Below, piece by piece: positions 58,921 through 64,000 of a stretch of 64,000 nt of DNA; position 1 is the first letter of the stretch; the number at the start of each line of letters is the position of its first letter. This DNA is from Mercenaria mercenaria (lineage: Eukaryota > Mollusca > Bivalvia > Venerida > Veneridae): assembly GCF_021730395.1 (NCBI RefSeq), contig NC_069363.1, positions 47,359,001 to 47,423,000 on the forward strand, in the 5' to 3' direction. The notes beneath the pieces were generated by a model. It did no database searches, was not told the origin of the DNA, and saw nothing but the letters and a program-made list of their open reading frames with translations. The position numbers and the translations under genes are program-made.

Positions 58921-59514
58921 TAGTGGAAAGTTGGCGACGTGGAAATGTTCCCGAATTTTGAAAATTCAATAAATTCGCAAAAATACAAGCCAGCCATTTC
59001 CACGTTCACCAAGACATCTTATTTCAGTCAAGTAAAGATAAACAATCGCGAATATTTCCGCTCGCAAAATGTCTGGAATTGGCAATTCGCGAACATTTTG
59101 ACACGCGAATATATCCATTTATACAGTATATGCTGATGTGTTCTTACAGTTTCATGGACTTTTAAACGTTTAGCAAGTTCGTGATGTTATTTTACTCTGC
59201 TATTATGTCTGGACTGAATAAATACGGGTGTAAATAGTGCGTTTAGAACTTTTTTATCATGGCGTAGTGAACAAAGGATCCGAGGCGCATCTAGTGCATC
59301 AAAATGACGTACCTTTTGTCCAGGGCGATGTCTTTGGGCTTCAATACAAAGTACTTATATAGACTTGCACACGACGAAGTAAAGAAGCTGTTCTAGAAAA
59401 GATACCAGTTATTATGCATTATAACAGTGAAATAATTCAGACATAAAACATAGTGGTTATATACCAATGTCTGATGTTGAAAAAAAATAACAAATTGACA
59501 ATCAAAGCTGCCCC
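58921..59514. other. Unassigned stretch
   Basis: No gene or repeat recognised. Confidence 0.35.
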
Positions 59515-60555
59515 ATTTGAAATGGCGAAACACAAACGCGCTATGTCAAAATACTAACTGTGTCCCACTTCTTACCCACACAATTGAAACAGGTCAGTTT
59601 ACACTCCGGGTATTTGCGGACAATAACCGTACAGCTTGCAAACCATGTGGCGGAACCAGTGGGTCAATACGTTTTATTTCTGCGGCGTATGCGACAACTG
59701 GCCAGGTGTTCGTTTGGCTTCCCGGCACTGCCGGGTCTATCCGGCGTACGCCGATTTGCGCCGGTCTTGCGAGGTAGGCAAAGTTGCAGATCATATATTT
59801 TCACAATATAAAATCGGGTAAATATTTGGAAAGGGTTAATACAAGTAAAGGTAGAAACATACTGCAGGAAATAGTTTGCTAACTTATTTGGAATTGGCCT
59901 GAATAGAAAATCATAATAAATGGAAATCATTTTTGTACAAATGTATTTGCAGCTCACGTGGCCGGCGTACGCCGAAGCGTTCGTTTATTAATAAACCGGC
60001 GAGAATGTTTTCTTGCCGCTCACGTGACCGGAATATCCCGGATAGAAGGAAACAAATTGGCCATTTCATGTTTTCTTCAGATATCCAAATAAACATTCAG
60101 ATATACAAGTGGCGGGAGATCAAAGATGAACAACATTCAGTACCGTTGTAAAAACAAGGCAAGCTTTAACTGTAAAACTCAAAACCATGAAAAAAGTGTC
60201 CTCGTGACAACGTCATTCTTGTTTACAAGAGGGACACACTCAAATGGAATGTGCGACGTCTTTATACGGCGAATATAAGTATGAGATTCTGGAAGGTCAG
60301 AGCTATATGAGGACGAGACCGCCGACAGTAATCAAAAAAACATAACAAAGCAGTCAGTCGGCAACGAACATCATATTTAGAATAAGAACGATCCTGAGAA
60401 GACCAACGGTGCGAACAAGGATGATGATTATAAAAATAGTGATGATGACGACGGGTGTGATGATAATGATGAGGTTGATGCTGACCCTGATGATGTTTAC
60501 ACGCAAGCTGAGGAAGTACAAGAACCTGAAAAGCGTATAAGAGACTATGAATGAA
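59515..60555 (+). pseudogene. Decayed LINE ORF1: zinc-knuckle-like region and acidic linker
   Basis: A CpG-rich patch in AT-rich surroundings. Frames are short and change phase, but pieces read like nucleocapsid-type knuckles: TACKPCGGTSGS, GTAGSIRRTPICAG, ICSSRGRRTPKR and FSCRSRDRNIPDR. In these, several positions expected to be Cys or His are Arg. An acidic stretch follows (60375-60555: NKDDDYKNSDDDDGCDDNDE, ending EKRIRDYE and a stop). Together with the SGNH domain downstream this fits ORF1 of a CR1/L2-type LINE. It is broken in many places. An alternative is a domesticated gene fragment, but I see no splice structure that would restore it. Confidence 0.45.
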
Positions 60556-60639
60556 AACATTTGTTTAACTTCACTGAACACTAATAAAGTTTATTTGATC
60601 AGCGTAAATTCAAACACGAAGCGTGTTCATGTTAGACAG

Positions 60640-61200
60640 AAAAATATTAAAATATGTCATATTCTGGGAAGTATCTAACATCCTCTTGGAAAAAAATGAG
60701 CAATTTGGCTCGGTTATTGTACATTTAGGGACTGTAGACATGGCTCCATGTAAAGATGAAAATGTAAAAAATGCTATGGAAAATGTAGCTACAAAATGGC
60801 CAAATACACCTATTGCTTTCTCGAGTACCATTCCGCGGCACGGAATTTATCAGCTTAATACAGTGCGAAAACCACCAACGCGACGGTGCGCGCCTTTTGG
60901 AAATCAACGAAGAACTTTCATTATCTTAAGAATGATCAGAGTCTTTTTTCAGAGTGCAGGTTTAGACAATACCTGTTTGATGCTCTACATCGATGTGGTG
61001 TAGTACATATCTCTGACGAAGGCACTGAAGAGATATATGAATCCTTTCTCGCTTTCTTCTTCGAGGGGGAGTCGGTAACTCCTCATGCAACAGAGCCGGT
61101 AACTCCTTATACTAATGACTCTAGAAAGCGAGCAAGGAGCAGTAGCTCGACAATGCCGTCGTCAACAAACCGAAAATCCAAACAAGGTAGAAACAAGGTA
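60640..61200 (+). pseudogene. SGNH-hydrolase-like domain of LINE ORF1, frameshifted
   Basis: The frame 60623-61003 contains SVIVHLGTVDMAP, matching the GxND block of SGNH esterases (here GTVD, so the Asn is replaced). Then come WPNTPIAFSSTIPRHG, matching the typical SSxLPR segment. The overlapping frame 60886-61395 continues with FLFDxLH-type sequence (YLFDALHRCGVVHISDEG), matching the DxxHxxxxG catalytic block, and a basic Ser-rich tail (SRKRARSSSST). One frame change lies near 60870. Such esterase domains are known in ORF1 of CR1/L2-group LINEs. The catalytic Asn change and the frameshift suggest it is dead. Confidence 0.6.
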
Positions 61201-61395
61201 TATATTGTACCATGGTTAAGATTGTATTGTACTTTTGCTAATACTCTTTATATGCTTCGCAATTGTTCTCTAAATGAAAATGATATCCGAGAGAATAAAA
61301 AAAGAAAAAATGTTTTATTTTCATGGTTAAAGGGAATTCCTATAGTTTTTAATGCGCATCTTTCTGCGCAGCCGACACTTTCTATGGAAAACTAA

Positions 61396-62329
61396 ACTGA
61401 AGTCAACATTTGTTGAAACATGTTACAGACAATCTTAAATATGAGGAATCTTGAATGAAATAACATTTTTGATAAGTTATATCAGTAATCAAATGTTGAT
61501 ACTGGTTTATGTTGTATTGACAAGTATCATGCCTGACAGGTATCTTGCTATTTTTGTGGTTGTGTTTTCACATCGCATTTTAGTATAAAGACAGTGTTGT
61601 TCATATAATGTAAGATACTTGACTTAGTACTGATAAGACAATATCACCTTTCAGATTATTTAGTATGCAATTATAGAAAGAATTTAGAATTTTTAAAACT
61701 TTTTTTTAACTTTTAGCAGACATACATGTAATCAATTTGGGCAGGTTCGCGCCATTTCCGTCCGAACAGGTGTTTGTATTCTAGCGGTCTTAACATAAAA
61801 TTTAGCCTGGTGACCCATACATTTTTAGCCATTTTTATGCTCACAATACAATTATCTATACACAAGAAAAAAAGGAAAAATTCTATGAAAGAGTTTTTTT
61901 CAAAATTTAAAAAAATATTCTTCACTATGGGTATTTTTTCATTGAAAAAAGTTCACAAAAGTAAATATGAAACACTTTTTTTTTTCATTTGTACCCATCA
62001 TTGTAAGGATAGAGTATTACAAATATGATTATGATATCAAGTAAGTATATGATAAAATCTGTAATAAGAAAAAAACCGTATTGTGCTGCCTGGATGTATA
62101 TTTTGGTTGGTATTTATAAAAAAGCAGAAAATTATGAAAATGTTCAAAAATCGCTGGCAGTTTCAGCAACAGTGGGTGTGTTCAAAGCAATATTTCACAA
62201 AAACAAGCCTGGTGACCTATTATTTTTATTTGTTCATTGTTTTCAGCACACATTTTCCTATCATATATATGAATTTAAAAAAATTCTATGAAAGGAAAAA
62301 AATTATCGGAATTCTCTTTAATAGTAATT
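61396..62329. other. AT-rich gap between ORF1 and ORF2 remnants
   Basis: An endonuclease domain would be expected here if the flanking parts belong to one LINE. I see none, only AT-rich short frames. Either the endonuclease was lost or two separate fragments lie side by side. Confidence 0.4.
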
Positions 62330-64000
62330 TGATCCTACTTGTTGACAAACACGCTCTCGTGAAAACAAAAACAATTGTTCTAAGACCTAAGACCCACATG
62401 TATCTGGTTAAGTAAGGAACTACATGATGCTAAACATATAAAACGCAAATTGGAGCGTAAGTGGCGAAGGAGGACAAAACTGACCATTGACCACCAAATA
62501 TACCGTGAGCAATGTGGAGTGGTAAACAAGCGGTTGAAGCAAGCACGTGTGAATTACTATTCAGAAAAATTGAGTCATGCGGGCGAGACCAGAAAAGCCT
62601 ATAAAAAGTAACCAAACATCTTCTTGGTAAGGTGAATGAAACAGTACTACCATCAAGTTCATCATCAAAGGAACTGGCGCAAGCGTTTAGTGACTTCTTT
62701 ATCAATAAGATTGATAACATCCGGGATGGTATAAATGTCAAAAATCGATGTCAACAAGTACCATGGAAAGAGGAGCAAACAGATCAAATAAATATCTATA
62801 TAAGAGTTTAGTCCAGCATCTAAAGAAGAGGTCAAACGTATCATCATCAAATCTGCTAGTAAATCATGCGAACTTGATCCCATTCCAACTTGGTTGCTCA
62901 AAGAATGTCTAGATGAGCTTTTACAGCCATTGACAAAAATTATCAATTTGTCAATGGAACAAGCATATGTACCAAAGATGTTCAAAAGTTCTAGAATTAG
63001 GTCACTTTTAAAAATGCAAGATCTTAATGTTGACATTCTAAAAAACTACAGACCGGTATCAAACTTGCCATTTTGTTTCTAAAATACTTGAAAAAGTAGT
63101 GGATGTACGTTTAGAGAACCATCTGTGCTTAAATGGCCTTCATGAAGAATACCAATCAGCTTAAAGAAAATTCCATTCCACAGAAACTTCATTGCGTAAA
63201 GTCCAGAATGACATACTTCAATCTCTTGATTGCAATAATGTTACAATTCTAGTATTACTCGACATGTCAGCAGCCTTTGATACCATTGATCACGGGACTC
63301 TGTTGCATCGCCTTGAACATCATTTTGGTATTGCAGGCAAACCAGTTGAGTGGGTGAAGTCTTGTTTAGACGAGCGCTACCAAACTGTCTGTATTGATGG
63401 AGAGGTTTCAAACCCTATTTTGATGAAATGTAGTGTGCCACAGGGCTCAGTTCTTGAACCTAAGTTCTTTACCATGTACACAAAACATGTTGGTGCAATT
63501 TGTGAGAATCATGGGCTCAATTATCATTTCTATGCAGATGATGAACAATTATATCTGTCATTTAAGCCAACAGAGTCTGTTACTAGAATTAAATCATTAC
63601 AACGAGTAGAACATTGTCTCAATGAAATTTATCACCTGGATGATTAAACACATGCTGAAACTGAATGCTGAAAAAACCGAAGTCATTGTCTTCACATCAA
63701 AACAAAATGAAAAATTCACTGATAACATTACAGTGAAAGTTGGCGAGTCTACCATAACACCGTCATCTAGAGTAAAAAATCTAGGCGCAATTCTTGATTC
63801 GAAAATGGACGTGGAAAAGCATATATGTGCCGTATGTCGATCTTGTTATATACAGTTGCGTCAGATACAACATATAAGGGACTACATTACCTCCGATGCC
63901 ACAAAGTCGCTAGTGAACTCACTAGTTACCTCACGTCTCGATTACTGCAATGGTCTTTTGTATGGCTTTCCGAAGTCTTGTTTAAACAAACTCCAGAACG
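62330..64000 (+). mobile_element. LINE-A copy 2, CR1/L2-like ORF2, broken, continues past the window
   Basis: It starts at almost the same point as copy 1 (ILLVDKHALVKTKTIVLRP against LLIDKHAPLRTKTIVLRP). It continues with KRKLERKWRRRTKLT, ELDPIPTWLLKECLDELL, LKNYRPVSNLPF, motif A LLDMSAAFDTIDH, VPQGSVLEPKFFTMYT and motif C YHFYADDEQLYLSF (63192-63647). Beyond 63647 the frame resumes with LNAEKTEVIVFTSKQNEK, NLGAILDSKM and SLVTSRLDYCNGLLYG up to the window edge. At least five breaks. The central RT part is about 70% identical to copy 1 at the protein level by eye, so the two are old or belong to different subfamilies. Confidence 0.85.

Noticed and set aside
59594-59794. Minus-strand frame in the CpG-rich patch
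   Set aside because: It mirrors the + strand frames because of the palindromic CGGCGTACGCCG words; there is no independent support.
61713-62415. Several Lys/Phe-rich frames on both strands
   Set aside because: Composition-driven frames in AT-rich DNA, without domains.
1-64000. LTR retroelements, Polintons or other virus-like elements
   Set aside because: No long terminal repeats, gag, protease, integrase or capsid-like frames were recognised; all reverse transcriptase matches are of the LINE type.

Overview
The window looks like nuclear DNA of a bivalve mollusc, possibly a heterodont (venerid-type) clam. The base composition is AT-rich, the protein-coding exons are short and separated by GT-AG introns, and interspersed repeats make up much of the sequence. 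Several repeats are of types I recall as abundant in clams: a tRNA-headed SINE whose tail carries a GCGCTATATAAAT motif, a MITE with TGAGCCGCACCATGA ends, a MITE with GTAACCTTTAGCCTG ends, and a structured repeat that begins AGCTCACCTG. The species assignment is inference. I recognised no LTR retroelement, Polinton or other virus-like element.

Layout. 1-11.6 kb is mostly non-coding. It holds a SINE, a local duplication, simple-sequence clusters and one orphan minus-strand exon of an SF1 (UPF1-like) helicase at 9.3-9.5 kb. 11.6-19.9 kb is one copy of an old segmental duplication whose partner lies at 55.2-58.9 kb. Each copy carries TTAA-targeted insertions that the other lacks, including a 4.8 kb foldback element with arms of about 0.8-1 kb. 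20.3-28.6 kb is a cluster of three broken LINEs of different lineages. The last of these starts with a virus-type 2A peptide (GDVELNPGP) just upstream of its endonuclease.

The main host gene is a STRA6 homologue (vitamin A transporter / retinol-binding-protein receptor family) on the + strand from 31.16 to 46.33 kb. I resolve 18 coding exons that join in frame to about 730 codons. Its introns contain a reverse SINE, two MITEs, microsatellites and tandem repeats. Three points stand out. Intron 10 has no GT donor. The last intron has a donor with the U12 consensus. The C-terminus carries an extra predicted membrane segment.

46.8-55 kb is repeat-rich. It includes two parallel copies of a repeat with hairpin ends and internal tandem units of about 165 bp, a CATATG-rich array, and directly after that array an apparently intact two-exon gene for a small secreted cysteine-rich protein (52.06-52.85 kb). 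From 59.5 kb to the end lies a decayed LINE-type region: ORF1 remnants (zinc-knuckle-like pieces, an acidic linker and an SGNH hydrolase domain), then a second copy of the CR1/L2-like reverse transcriptase that runs off the window end. Only the STRA6 gene and the secreted-protein gene look like functional protein-coding units.
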